DNA of 64,000 nt. It comes from JACCTU01 sp963737405 (GTDB lineage: Bacteria; Actinomycetota; Thermoleophilia; Gaiellales; Gaiellaceae). The translations under genes and the position numbers were made by a program. The notes beneath the pieces are model-generated. The model did no database searches. It was given only the letters and a program-made list of their open reading frames with translations, and had not been told where the DNA came from. The stretch spans positions 400,830-464,829 of the forward strand of contig CAVTSL010000006.1 of assembly GCA_963737405.1 (NCBI GenBank), written 5' to 3'. Each line of letters begins with the position of its first letter. The stretch's first letter is position 1. Below, piece after piece: positions 25,460 to 33,953 of the stretch.

Positions 25460-26179
25460 TCAGGCCACGAGGCGATCGTCCCGCCCCGCGAGGAGCGGAT
25501 CGGCGTCGTTGCGGAGATACCCGGTCGCGAGGAGCCGTCGGGCGACGATGACCCCGAACACGAAGCCGCCCACGTGTGCGAAGAACGCGACTCCTCCGCC
25601 GTTCGCAGTCGACTCGAAGAGGCCGAAGTTCGCCTCGAACAGCTGGTAGAGGAACCAGAAGCCGAGGAAGACCCACGCCGAGAGCCGGACCGGCCAGAAG
25701 CCGGCAAGGCCGCGAATCTGCGCGCCCGGGAAGAGGATGAAGTAGGCGCCCAGCACGGCCGCGATCGCACCGCTCGCACCGAGCGTCGGCACCTGCGCGT
25801 CAGACTGGCTTCCCGCGAGCAGCGTCATCGCGGTCTGGGTCGCCGTCGCCACGAACCCGCCCACGAAATAGAAGAGGAGGTACGGGAGGCGACCGAGGCG
25901 ATCTTCGACGTTCTTGCCGAAGACACCGAGAAACAGCATGTTCCCCAGGATGTGGTCCCAGCTTCCATGCAGGAACATCGCGGTCACCCAGCTGATCCCC
26001 CACGGCTCGGGACCGTTGCAGGAGCCGTCGATCGTGCAGGGGTAGAACGACGCGTGGTTGACCGCCCCGTTCAGGTCGGGCAGCTCGTACAGGAGCCACA
26101 CCGCGAGGTTCACCGCGATGATCGCGACCGTCACGATCGGGAAGCGCCGAGGCGCGATGCCGTCGGACAACGGGATCAT
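25460..26179 (-). CDS. Rhomboid-family intramembrane serine protease
   Basis: A 239-residue integral membrane protein. The start chosen is ATG in MIPLSDGIAPRRFPIVT, typical of bacterial rhomboids; the frame is open upstream but reads as non-coding. Landmarks are FLHGSWDHILGNMLFL, the catalytic GASGAIAAVLG (Ser) and the His in FFAHVGGFVFG. About six transmembrane helices are visible. The enzyme cleaves substrates within the membrane. It lies 39 bases upstream of ppc on the same strand; no functional tie is evident. Confidence 0.92.
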   Translation of the reverse strand: MIPLSDGIAPRRFPIVTVAIIAVNLAVWLLYELPDLNGAVNHASFYPCTIDGSCNGPEPWGISWVTAMFLHGSWDHILGNMLFLGVFGKNVEDRLGRLPYLLFYFVGGFVATATQTAMTLLAGSQSDAQVPTLGASGAIAAVLGAYFILFPGAQIRGLAGFWPVRLSAWVFLGFWFLYQLFEANFGLFESTANGGGVAFFAHVGGFVFGVIVARRLLATGYLRNDADPLLAGRDDRLVA

Positions 26180-26391
26180 GCGCGGAGTGTCCCGGTGTCG
26201 GCGGCGGCGCACATCGGCGACGTCGCCGACGCCTTGCGGAAAGGCCGCACCTGCGAAAACGTGCAGGGAATCCGCATCGGGTCGGCGTTCTCGCCGATTC
26301 GCCCCGTCTGCTGCTGCACCAGCATGGACGGTGTCAACCTGGGAGGCGTCACGGATGCAGCACGTGCACCGGGCAGCGATCATTGGTCGGC

Positions 26392-27150
26392 GTGAGCACG
26401 AGCACGATTCTCGTCTTCCTCGGAGCCTTTCTCGCGAGCGCGGTCGAGATGGTGGAGGCGCTCACGATCGTTCTCGGGGTCGGTGTCGTGCGGGGATGGC
26501 GTTCGCCCTTGATCGGCGTCGCGGCGGCGACGGTCGTGCTCGTCGGGCTCATCGCGGTCTTCGGACGTGCGCTCGGACACGTGCCGATCGACGCGCTGCG
26601 TCTCGTCGTCGGCGCGCTCCTGCTCGCGTTCGGGCTCCAGTGGCTTCGCAAGGCGATCCTTCGCTCGAGCGGCCACAAGGAGCTGCACGACGAGGACGAG
26701 ACGTTTCGGCTCGAGCGGGATCAGGCGGCAGGGGCGGCGTACGAGAAGCGGGCCGGGCTCGACTGGTACTCCTTCACGGTGGCGTTCAAGGGCGTCCTGC
26801 TCGAAGGGCTGGAAGTCGTGTTCATCGTGATCGCCTTCGGAACCGCGCAGGGTGAGCTGGGGGTCGCAGCGGTCGGCGCCGGCGCAGCGCTGGTCCTCGT
26901 GGTGGCGGCCGGCGCGCTTGCACACGGTCCGCTCTCGCGCGTGCCGGAGAACACGATCAAGTTCGCCGTGGGTCTCCTGCTGACGAGCTTCGGCTGCTTC
27001 TGGGCCGCCGAGGGTGTCGGCGTGGACTGGCCCGCTGACGAGTTGTCGCTGCTCGGCCTGCTCGCGTTCTTCGCAGCCGTTTCCTTCGCGCTCGTCAGCG
27101 CTCTGCGGCGCCAGCGACCGGCGATGCCCGCTGTGGAGGCGGACGCGTGA
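26392..27150 (+). CDS. COG4280-like multi-pass membrane protein
   Basis: A 252-residue protein with six or seven hydrophobic helices. The first helix carries FLASAVEMVEALTIVLG and a later one carries FKGVLLEGLEVVFIVIAFG. This pair of acidic-in-membrane repeats (E-x-x-E/L-E) is characteristic of uncharacterised COG4280 proteins and recalls cation transporters. The GTG at 26392 is preferred; a TTG at 26383 is the alternative. It overlaps the next small gene by GTGA. A transport role, possibly for metal ions, is inference. Confidence 0.8.
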   Translation: MSTSTILVFLGAFLASAVEMVEALTIVLGVGVVRGWRSPLIGVAAATVVLVGLIAVFGRALGHVPIDALRLVVGALLLAFGLQWLRKAILRSSGHKELHDEDETFRLERDQAAGAAYEKRAGLDWYSFTVAFKGVLLEGLEVVFIVIAFGTAQGELGVAAVGAGAALVLVVAAGALAHGPLSRVPENTIKFAVGLLLTSFGCFWAAEGVGVDWPADELSLLGLLAFFAAVSFALVSALRRQRPAMPAVEADA

Positions 27151-27347
27151 AACATCTGCGCTCGTTTGCCCGCTTCTGGTGGAACTTCATCGTCGGCGAC
27201 GACTGGCGGGTCGCGGCGGGACTCGCAGTAGGGCTCGTTCTCACGTGGTACGTCACCGACCGTGGAACCGACGCCTGGTGGCTCCTTCCGATCGCCGTCG
27301 TGCTCCTGCTCGCGGACTCCCTCTGGCGATCCACTCGCGACGCCTGA
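27147..27347 (+). CDS. Small membrane protein, 66 residues
   Basis: It starts with GTG overlapping the stop of the COG4280-like gene. Two hydrophobic segments (about 21-36 and 43-57) flank TDRGTDAWW, giving a small hairpin membrane protein. It probably associates with its upstream neighbour. No family is recognised. Confidence 0.7.
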   Translation: MKHLRSFARFWWNFIVGDDWRVAAGLAVGLVLTWYVTDRGTDAWWLLPIAVVLLLADSLWRSTRDA

Positions 27348-27360
27348 AGCACGTCCTCGC

Positions 27361-27981
27361 TTATGCCGTCGCCGCCACCGCCTCCGCGGCGCGGGCGCAC
27401 TCGGTCTCCCGGTGCGCGGCCGCATCGCGCGCGAACCGCTCGGCCACGCGGACGACTTCTCGCCCGAGCATGAGCAGCTGGCGCTCGACCGACTCGTCAC
27501 GGACCCGGGTCTTCTCGTCGAACACGCGCGCCGCCGTGGCGATCGGGACCACGTAGGGGACCGCCCAGCCCCTCAGCGCGCGAACGGAGAACTCCATCGT
27601 GTTGATCGCCTGCAGCCCGTTGATCCCGCCCGCCGCGCTGACCAGCCCGATCACCTTGTCGTGGAGGTAGGGCGGATCGCGATCGCCGAGCAGGTGCAGC
27701 CAGTCGAGCGCGTTCTTGAACGCGCCCGAGACCGAGCCCTGGTAGAGAGGGCTGCTCCAGATGAGCCCGTCGGCGCGGTAGCAGGACTCGACGAGCTCGG
27801 CTGCGGCGCTGTCGGGCTCGTGCTCGTCGGGGTTGTACATCGGAAGATCGAGCTCGCGCAGATCGAGCAGCTTCGTCTCTGCGCCGGCGTCTGCGGCTCC
27901 CTCCAGCGCTGTCTCCAGCGCGGCCCTGCTCGTGGAGCGCCGAGCGAGCGAGCCTCCGAGGGCGACGACCGAGACCGTCAT
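27361..27981 (-). CDS. NAD(P)H-dependent FMN reductase (flavodoxin fold)
   Basis: A 206-residue protein of the SsuE/NADPH-dependent FMN reductase family. Visible parts are VVALGGSLARRSTS (phosphate-binding loop), IWSSPLYQGSVSGAFKNALDWL, the family hallmark around the flavin, and LVSAAGGINGLQAIN. It reduces FMN with NAD(P)H and often feeds two-component monooxygenases. It is convergent with the small membrane gene and stands upstream of degraded genes, so its partner is unknown. Confidence 0.88.
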   Translation of the reverse strand: MTVSVVALGGSLARRSTSRAALETALEGAADAGAETKLLDLRELDLPMYNPDEHEPDSAAAELVESCYRADGLIWSSPLYQGSVSGAFKNALDWLHLLGDRDPPYLHDKVIGLVSAAGGINGLQAINTMEFSVRALRGWAVPYVVPIATAARVFDEKTRVRDESVERQLLMLGREVVRVAERFARDAAAHRETECARAAEAVAATA

Positions 27982-28030
27982 ACAGAGCGTTGTCTAGCGC
28001 ACCGCTCCGACCGCTTCAACGGTTCGGGGC

Positions 28031-28362
28031 TCAGCGGCCGGAGGCCTCGAGCCGCCGCCGCGAGATCGTGTCCAGCGTCACCGCGGCGAGGAGGATGATC
28101 CCGGTCACGATGTACTGCGTCGCCGCGCTGTAGCCGACGAGCGCGATCCCGTTGGCAATCGTCGCGATCAGCAGGGCCCCGAGCAGCGCCCCCCTCACGT
28201 CACCGCGCCCGAACAGGCTCGTTCCACCGATCACGGCGGCCGCGATGGCGTCGAGGAGGATCGTTCCGCCGCCGGCGTTGAGGTCGACCGACCTCAACCG
28301 CGACACGAAGATGATGCCGCCCGCGGCTGCCATCGAGCTGGAGATGATGAAGACCGATGTCG
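28031..28362 (-). pseudogene. Sugar ABC transporter permease, C-terminal fragment
   Basis: About 108 residues survive, beginning VFIISSSMAAAGGIIFVSRLR and including LNAGGGTILLDAIAAAVIGGTSLFGRGDVRG and TLDTISRRRLEASGR. This is the end of an RbsC/XylH-type permease (normally over 300 residues). The first two thirds are missing. The upstream edge runs straight into the dehydrogenase fragment without a start codon, so it cannot make a functional permease. No ATP-binding or binding-protein partner is nearby. Confidence 0.75.
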
Positions 28363-28550
28363 GCTGCCTCCGCAACCTTGCGGGGCGTGTCGCGCCACCG
28401 CAGCCCGTCGCGCCCGAGCTCGTCAGCGTGCCCGCGGTCTCGACTCTCGCCGAAGACCGAATGTCCCGCGTCGAGGAAACGGGCCGCCATGTTTCCACCC
28501 ATGTGCCCGAGGCCGACGAAGCCGATCTTCGTCGCGGTTGCCGTTGCCAT
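28358..28550 (-). pseudogene. 3-hydroxyisobutyrate-dehydrogenase-like NAD-binding protein, N-terminal fragment
   Basis: It starts with a real-looking gene head: GAAAGGAGCG before ATG, then KIGFVGLGHMGGNMAARFL, the Rossmann motif of the 6-phosphogluconate/3-hydroxyisobutyrate dehydrogenase family. After about 64 residues (VAEAADI) the homology stops and the permease tail begins in another frame. A full protein has about 300 residues. The junction looks like a deletion that removed the rest of both genes. Its start is one base from the stop of the upstream disrupted gene. Confidence 0.72.
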
Positions 28551-28551
28551 G

Positions 28552-29415
28552 TCACACGCTCCTTTCGATAGTCGCGGCCTCGTCCTCGCCGAGCGGGACG
28601 TTCGCGGCTCCGAGGATCGGTCGAGCAGATCAGGTCGTCCGGATCGGTGACCGGCCGGCCCGCCCGCGAGCGGACGACGGTGCCGTCCGCGGCGAGGCGG
28701 ATCTCCGCGGCGAGCGTACTCGCCGGATGCGTCAGGTGCATCGCGCCGTGCGTGGTGTTCCAGCGGTTGAACGGGTTGTACTCGCCCTTCCTGTGACGGA
28801 GCTGCCACCCGCCGCCGCCGCCCCGAACCTTGACGTCGGTCGGCCAGACGAGGTCGGCCTCGGTGATCTGCTCGTTCACGTACTCCCGGTACAGCTCGAC
28901 GACGAGGCTCAGGTCGCCGTCGAAGCCGGATGCGGCCGTTCGCCGAGGTCTCGATAGAGCACCTTCGTGCCGTGCGCGAGGAAGAGCCAGTACTCGGGGC
29001 CCTCCGTCGTGAAGTCGACCTGCACGATTCGCCCGCCGTCGTCACGACGAACGAACCACTCGCAGTACTCGTCCTGCTGCCGGTGCTGTGCCCAGACGAC
29101 CTTGCGCGACGGCGTGCGGCCGTACGGGACCGGCCGGAGGACCTCGGCAGTCCGCCAACGCAGCTCGTCGGCTTGTCCGTCGCCTTCGTACCACTTCGTC
29201 AGGGCCTTCGGGAAAGCGTCCCACGCGATCGCCGCCGGCGGAACGGCGGCGCTCGCATGCGGCCGGCGAAACCGGCCGCCGTCCTTCGCGGCGAACGCGG
29301 CGCTGTCGCCGAGCGATCGGCCGAGCCAGGCGTCCCATCCTTCAGCGAAGGCGTTCTTCAGGGCGGGTCGGCGTTCGAAGTCGTCGACGAAACCCGGCGG
29401 ATGGAGCATCGTCAT
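28552..29415 (-). pseudogene. Unrecognised protein gene with two frameshifts
   Basis: Frame one starts at 29415 (MTMLHPPGFVDDFERRP) and runs to GERPHPA near 28930, where a missing base shifts the frame. Frame two then reads FDGDLSLVVELYREYVNEQ through GRPVTDPDDLICS. One extra base near 28622 restores a third frame, PILGAANVPLGEDEAATIERSV, which ends one base before the dehydrogenase ATG. Conceptually joined, it is about 287 residues with many Trp and Arg and no membrane helix. I do not recognise the family. Opposite-sign indels suggest either decay or base-calling errors. Confidence 0.6.
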
Positions 29416-29516
29416 GTGAGATCCTCGAGAAGCTCGACGCAGATCATGTTGGGCCGACGCGGAGCACCGGGGCGACTCTGGCCACGGAGAGAAGCGAGGC
29501 CCTCCCGAGCGCCGAC

Positions 29517-29744
29517 TCAGTCGTCTCCGTGACGGCGTCCGTTCATTCGCTCAGCAAAGGCCAACCGGATCCGTTCGCCGCGCTCGAGTACCGGGTGTCG
29601 CGGACGTGGCGGCGGGCTGGCTTCCTCCCGCATCGGCTGCACCTTCGTGACGTGCAGCTCTCCCGATCGGTAGCCGTACGACCGGCGATAGGCCTCCTCT
29701 TCGGTAATCGGACGGAGGGGGAGGCGTCGCCGAAAAAACCGCAC
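29517..29744 (-). CDS. Small hypothetical protein, 75 residues
   Basis: It starts with GTG and reads RFFRRRLPLRPITEEEAYRR. It is strongly basic, with an acidic patch TEEEAY followed by SYGYRSGELHVTKVQ. The composition looks protein-like rather than a shadow, and no competing frame is better. No ribosome binding site is obvious. No family recognised; it is the only intact-looking gene in a decayed stretch. Confidence 0.45.
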   Translation of the reverse strand: MRFFRRRLPLRPITEEEAYRRSYGYRSGELHVTKVQPMREEASPPPRPRHPVLERGERIRLAFAERMNGRRHGDD

Positions 29745-29779
29745 ACCGACGTCTTAGCACGGTCCGAGCGGTGTTCGAG

Positions 29780-29818
29780 TGGAGCTAGCCGGACGCGAAC
29801 CGGCGCCTCCTGGGTGCC
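29780..29818 (-). repeat. tRNA-Ala 3' fragment, left copy of a direct repeat
   Basis: On the minus strand this reads GCACCCAGGAGG, then a T-arm GCCGG-TTCGCGT-CCGGC and the acceptor end TAGCTCCA. It corresponds to the region from the anticodon loop to the 3' end of a tRNA-Ala. No D-arm or 5' acceptor strand is present, so it is not a working tRNA. Compared with the copy at 59718 it has one deletion and one substitution. Tyrosine recombinases commonly use such 3' ends as attachment sites. Confidence 0.65.
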
Positions 29819-29849
29819 ACATCGATGGAGCGAGCTCGGTCGACGCACG

Positions 29850-30103
29850 TTCGGCTGTGTGAGCCACGCCGCAGGGTCGCGCGGCTGCGCCCCGCGGAGC
29901 AGGCTTCGATGGGCGCTCAGGAACGTCTCTTGCGCCGCATCCTCCGCCGCCTGCGAGTCGCGGAGTTGGTAGCGGCAGACAGCGAGGACCATCGGCGCGC
30001 ACTCGGAGAAGAGCGCGCCGACGCGCCGACCCGCAGCGTCGTCGCGTGTGCGCGCCGCCGAGCCGCGTCTGGCGACGCCGATCCTCCGGAGCGAGCTGAC
30101 CAT
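29850..30103 (-). pseudogene. ECF sigma factor, N-terminal remnant (region 2)
   Basis: From an ATG at 30101-30103, the frame reads through VGALFSECAPMVLAVCRYQL, DSQAAEDAAQETFLSAHRSL and DPAAWL, a clear sigma-70 region 2. Immediately after AWLT, where IARN would be expected, homology ends. About 30 bases later comes the tRNA-Ala fragment. Regions 3-4 are missing, so no sigma activity is expected. The break near a tRNA 3' end suggests loss by recombination. Confidence 0.6.
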
Positions 30104-30356
30104 GTCCCGCGCGGCACGCCCGCGGGCATCAGGGACCACGTGTGAGCTCGACGGTCGACGCCCGCTCAGGCTTGCCCGTTGTCCTCGAGGGTGTTCGAAT
30201 GACCAGTGATCAGATGAGACACGCTCAGGTCGGGAGCACCGTCGGTAGCACGGCGCGGAGCACGCGTGATCTCGGCGCGGGAAACGCCGACCGCGTCCGC
30301 GCGTCGGGCAAGCTCGAGTTCCGACGGAAGCTTGACGAGGCCCGCGTGCGACGTCC

Positions 30357-31334
30357 ATGGCACACCTGATGGAGACGCGTCTGCTCGGGCGGACGGGGCT
30401 CGAGCTCACACGGATCGGGCTCGGTTGCGGCAACTTTGGCGGGATCGGGTCCGCACCGCAGTTCTTCGGGCAGGGCGAGACCAGGGACGAGGCCTTCGCG
30501 CTGCTCGACACCGCGTTCGAGCTCGGGGTCAACCTTCTGGACACTGCGGACGCGTATGGGGGCGGACGCAGCGAGAGCTGGATCGGTTCCTGGCTTCGCG
30601 CGGAGCGCCGCCCCATGATCTTGAGCACGAAGGTCTTCCACTCCGTGCAGGGGGACGCGGCGGATCGCGGGCTCGCCCGCGGGCGAATCCTGCGCCAGCT
30701 CGACGGAAGCCTCGAGCGCCTCGGGGTCGAGCGTGTGGACATGTACCTCGTCCACGAGCCCGACCCCGAGACGCCGCTCGAGGAGACCCTGTCCGCGCTG
30801 GACGAGCTCGTGCGCGCCGGCAAGGTCGGCTCGATCGGCGCGAGCAACGTGGACCGCGCATGGCTCGAGCAGGCGTTGGCGATCAGCGCGCGCGAGGGCT
30901 TCGCACAGGTCGAGTGGGTGCAGAACTCCTACTCGCTGCTCGACCGCACGGCCGAAAGCGAGGTCCTCCCCTTCTGCGCGGAGCGCGGCCTCGGCTTCAC
31001 GCCGTTCAGTCCGCTTGCCGGCGGCTGGCTCACCGGCAAGTACCGGCAGGGCGAGCCCGCCGCGGCCGGGTCTCGGATGACGATGCGGCCCGAGCCGTAC
31101 GTGCACCTCGACGACGACGCGATCTACCGAGGACTCGACAGGCTGCACGAGGCAGCGGCACGGCGCGCAGTCGACATGCCGACGCTGGCATTCGCATGGC
31201 TGCTCTCCCATCCGCAGGTCACGACGGTGATCACGGGACCGCGCAGACCGGAGCAGCTCGAGCCCGCCCGGCGCGCGCTCGACGTCGAGCTCTCGGCCGC
31301 CGAGCGCGATGAGCTAGCGTCGCTCTTTCCCTGA
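30357..31334 (+). CDS. Aldo/keto reductase
   Basis: A 325-residue TIM-barrel reductase. The opening METRLLGRTGLELTRIGLG is typical, so the true start may be the second ATG at 30369. Catalytic residues fit LLDTADAYGGG (Asp, Tyr), ILSTKVF (Lys) and MYLVHEPD (His). NADPH-linked reduction of carbonyls is expected. GSIGASNVD and TPFSPLAGGWLTGKY complete the family pattern. It is the first of three plus-strand genes and overlaps the next by TGATG, so it likely belongs to the same catabolic unit. Confidence 0.9.
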   Translation: MAHLMETRLLGRTGLELTRIGLGCGNFGGIGSAPQFFGQGETRDEAFALLDTAFELGVNLLDTADAYGGGRSESWIGSWLRAERRPMILSTKVFHSVQGDAADRGLARGRILRQLDGSLERLGVERVDMYLVHEPDPETPLEETLSALDELVRAGKVGSIGASNVDRAWLEQALAISAREGFAQVEWVQNSYSLLDRTAESEVLPFCAERGLGFTPFSPLAGGWLTGKYRQGEPAAAGSRMTMRPEPYVHLDDDAIYRGLDRLHEAAARRAVDMPTLAFAWLLSHPQVTTVITGPRRPEQLEPARRALDVELSAAERDELASLFP

Positions 31335-32308
31335 TGCTCGTCCTCAGCCATGCCGACGTCGAGCGCCTGCTCCCGATGGAGGAGTGCATCGAGGTGATGA
31401 GCGATGCGCTCGCGGGGTTGGCGCGCGGCGAGCTGTACCAGCCGCTCCGGAGCGTCGTTCGCCCTCCCGAGGCCGCCGCGTTCTACGGGCTGATGCCGGG
31501 CTACCGGAGCGGCGAGCACTCCGCGTTCGCGCTGAAGGCGGTAGTGATCGCCCCGGGCAACCCCGCGCGAGGCCTCGATGCGCACCAGGGCGCGGTGCTG
31601 CTGTCGAACGGGGAGACCGGCGAGCTCGAGGCGGTGCTGGACGCGTCCGCGTTCACTGCAATCCGAACCGCGGCCGTCTCGGCGGTCGCGACGCGCGCCC
31701 TTGCCCGCGAAGAGGCACGGACGCTGGCGATCATCGGCGCCGGCGTGCAGGCGCGCGCGCATCTCGAGGCGATGGGCCACGTTCGCCCGTTCGAGCGGGC
31801 GTTCGTCTGGAGCCGCACGCCAGAGCATGCGCGCCGCCTCGCAGACGAGGCAGTCGCCGCCTTTCCGGTGGAGCCCGTCGAAGGTGCGGACGCCGCGGTC
31901 CGCGAAGCAGACGTGATCGTGACCGTCACTTCCTCGCCCGAGCCGGTGCTCCGCCGCGAATGGATCGGCGAGGGAACACACATCAACGCCGTCGGCGCAT
32001 CCATCCCGACCTCACGCGAGCTCGACACGGCCACGGTCGCCGCAGCAACGTTCTTCGTCGACCGGAGAGAATCGACCGAGAACGAGTCGGGCGACTATCT
32101 CGTACCGCTCCGCGAGCAGGCGATCGGGCCGGAGCACATCCGGGCAGAGCTCGGCGAGGTCATCATCGGAGCTCACGCCGGCCGAACGTCGACGGACGAG
32201 ATCACGATCTTCAAGTCGCTCGGGCTCGCGATCGAGGATCTCGCTGCCGCCGAGTTCGTCGTCCGCCGCGCACGCGAGACCGGCGCGGGCACGGAGGTTC
32301 CTTTCTGA
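31334..32308 (+). CDS. Ornithine cyclodeaminase/mu-crystallin family protein
   Basis: A 324-residue NAD-dependent enzyme. It starts MLVLSHADVERLLPM and has the substrate/NAD region AVVIAPGNPARGLDAHQG, then the Rossmann motif LAIIGAGVQARAHLEAM and INAVGASIPTSRELD. The family includes ornithine cyclodeaminase, alanine dehydrogenase and ketimine reductases, as well as EutC of ectoine-utilisation operons. Which one applies cannot be told from motifs. Its stop overlaps the start of the PLP enzyme. A dehydrogenase/PLP-lyase pair points to amino acid or diamino acid breakdown. Confidence 0.88.
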   Translation: MLVLSHADVERLLPMEECIEVMSDALAGLARGELYQPLRSVVRPPEAAAFYGLMPGYRSGEHSAFALKAVVIAPGNPARGLDAHQGAVLLSNGETGELEAVLDASAFTAIRTAAVSAVATRALAREEARTLAIIGAGVQARAHLEAMGHVRPFERAFVWSRTPEHARRLADEAVAAFPVEPVEGADAAVREADVIVTVTSSPEPVLRREWIGEGTHINAVGASIPTSRELDTATVAAATFFVDRRESTENESGDYLVPLREQAIGPEHIRAELGEVIIGAHAGRTSTDEITIFKSLGLAIEDLAAAEFVVRRARETGAGTEVPF

Positions 32309-33252
32309 TCCCGCTCGACGAGATCGAACGCGCGCGCGAGCTGCTCGCGGGAACAGCTCTGCGCACGCCGCTCGTTCGCTTCGACGTACCGGAAGCGCCG
32401 GCCGAGATCTACCTCAAGCTCGAGAACCTGCAGCCCATCGGCTCGTTCAAGATCCGCGGTGCGACGAACGCGATTCGACGCGCGAGCCCTGAGACGCTCG
32501 AGCACGGTGTCGTCACCGCGAGCGCCGGAAACATGGCGCAGGGAGTCGCGTGGGCTGCTCGCGAGCTCGGGCTCCCGGCGACGATCGTCGTCCCCGAGCA
32601 CGCGCCGGAGGCGAAGCTTGCGGCGATCGCCCGGCTCGGCGGCCGCGTGGTCAAGGTGCCGTACGACCGTTGGTGGCAGACGATCGTCGAGTCGCGCTTC
32701 GACGGGTTGGAAGGGCTCTTCGTCCATCCCGTGCAGGATGACCTCGTGATGGCCGGGAACGGCACGATCGGGCTGGAGATCCTCGAGGACCTGCCCGACG
32801 TCGACGCCGTGATCATTCCCTGGGGCGGCGGGGGGCTCACAACCGGGATCGCGAGCGCCGTGAAGGCGCTCCGCCCGGGAGTCGGCATCTTTGCGGTCGA
32901 GCCCGAGACTGCTGCGCCGCTCAACGCGACCCTCGCGGCCGGCTCGCCGCAGGAGGTCGTCTACCGGCCCTCGTTCGTGGACGGCGCGGGAAGCCGCGCG
33001 CTCCTGCCGCGCATGTGGGAGGCCGCCCGCGGCTTGATCGACGGCGCGCGGGAGGTCTCGCTGGACGAGACGTCGTCGGCCGTTCGACTTCTCGTCGAGC
33101 GCACTCGCGTCGTCGCCGAAGGCGCGGGGGCGTTGGCTGCCGCAGCCGCGCTCTCGGGCACGGTGCCGGGACGCAAGCTCGTCTGCGTTGTCTCCGGTGG
33201 CAATCTCGATGCCGCGACGCTCGCCGCGATCCTCGCGGGCGAGACGCCCTAG
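32305..33252 (+). CDS. Threonine/serine dehydratase-like PLP enzyme with probable CTG start
   Basis: A 315-residue fold-type II PLP enzyme. The Schiff-base Lys lies in QPIGSFKIRGATNA and the phosphate loop is PWGGGGLTTG. It likely eliminates or deaminates a hydroxy- or diamino acid. The family's N-terminus (IPLDEIERARELLAGTALRTPLVR) starts before any ATG, GTG or TTG. A CTG at 32305, seven bases after GGAGG and overlapping the upstream stop as CTGA, is the best start. The stop codon lies within a CTAG shared with the convergent livF stop. With the cyclodeaminase it recalls the EutB/EutC pair. Confidence 0.85.
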   Translation: MIPLDEIERARELLAGTALRTPLVRFDVPEAPAEIYLKLENLQPIGSFKIRGATNAIRRASPETLEHGVVTASAGNMAQGVAWAARELGLPATIVVPEHAPEAKLAAIARLGGRVVKVPYDRWWQTIVESRFDGLEGLFVHPVQDDLVMAGNGTIGLEILEDLPDVDAVIIPWGGGGLTTGIASAVKALRPGVGIFAVEPETAAPLNATLAAGSPQEVVYRPSFVDGAGSRALLPRMWEAARGLIDGAREVSLDETSSAVRLLVERTRVVAEGAGALAAAAALSGTVPGRKLVCVVSGGNLDAATLAAILAGETP

Positions 33253-33953
33253 CGTCCGAGATAGGCCTTGCGCAGTCCCTCGTTCTCCAGCAGCGCCTTC
33301 GCGGTGTCGGCGAGCACGATCCGCCCCGTCTGCAAGACGTAGCCGCGGTCGGCGATCGAGAGCGAGACGTTCGCGTTCTGCTCGACGACCAGGACGGCGA
33401 CGCCGGTGTCGTGCACCTGCTGGATGATCTCGAAGTTCCGCTCGACGAGGATGGGCGCGAGGCCCATCGAGGGCTCGTCCATCAGCAGGAGCTTGGGGTC
33501 CGACATCAGAGCCCGGCCCATGGCCACCATCTGCTGCTCTCCGCCGGACAGGGTGCCTGCGAGCTGCTTTCGGCGGTCGCGCAAGAGCGGAAAGAGCTCG
33601 AACACGCGCTCGAGCGCTTCGGCGAACCCGTCCTTCCGCAGATACGCCCCCATCTCGAGGTTCTCGAGCACCGTCATCGGCGCGAAGAGCCGTCGGTTCT
33701 CCGGGACGATCGCCATCCCCTGCGCGATCCGGTAGCTCGTCGTCCGCTCGGTGACGTCCTCGCCGTCGAACTCGACGACTCCGTCGCGCGGCCGCACGAT
33801 CCCCAGGATCGTCTTCAGCGTCGTCGATTTTCCCGAAGCGTTTCCGCCGAGCAGGCAGACGAGCTCGCCCTCGCCGACCTCGAGCGAGAGCTGCTGCAGG
33901 ATGTGGATCTCGCCGTAGAACGTGTCGACCTCGTTCAGCCGGAGGAGCATCAC
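33249..33953 (-). CDS. livF: Branched-chain amino acid type ABC transporter, ATP-binding protein LivF (set 1)
   Basis: A 234-residue ATPase. Walker A is GGNASGKSTT, the signature is LSGGEQQMVAMGRAL and Walker B is LLLMDEPSMGLAP; the C-terminus GLRKAYLGR is typical LivF. It energises uptake through LivH/LivM. Either GTG at 33953 (GTGA overlap) or ATG at 33950 can be the start. It is the last gene of the 27-gene run, and its stop overlaps the stop of the convergent dehydratase gene. Confidence 0.93.
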   Translation of the reverse strand: MMLLRLNEVDTFYGEIHILQQLSLEVGEGELVCLLGGNASGKSTTLKTILGIVRPRDGVVEFDGEDVTERTTSYRIAQGMAIVPENRRLFAPMTVLENLEMGAYLRKDGFAEALERVFELFPLLRDRRKQLAGTLSGGEQQMVAMGRALMSDPKLLLMDEPSMGLAPILVERNFEIIQQVHDTGVAVLVVEQNANVSLSIADRGYVLQTGRIVLADTAKALLENEGLRKAYLGR

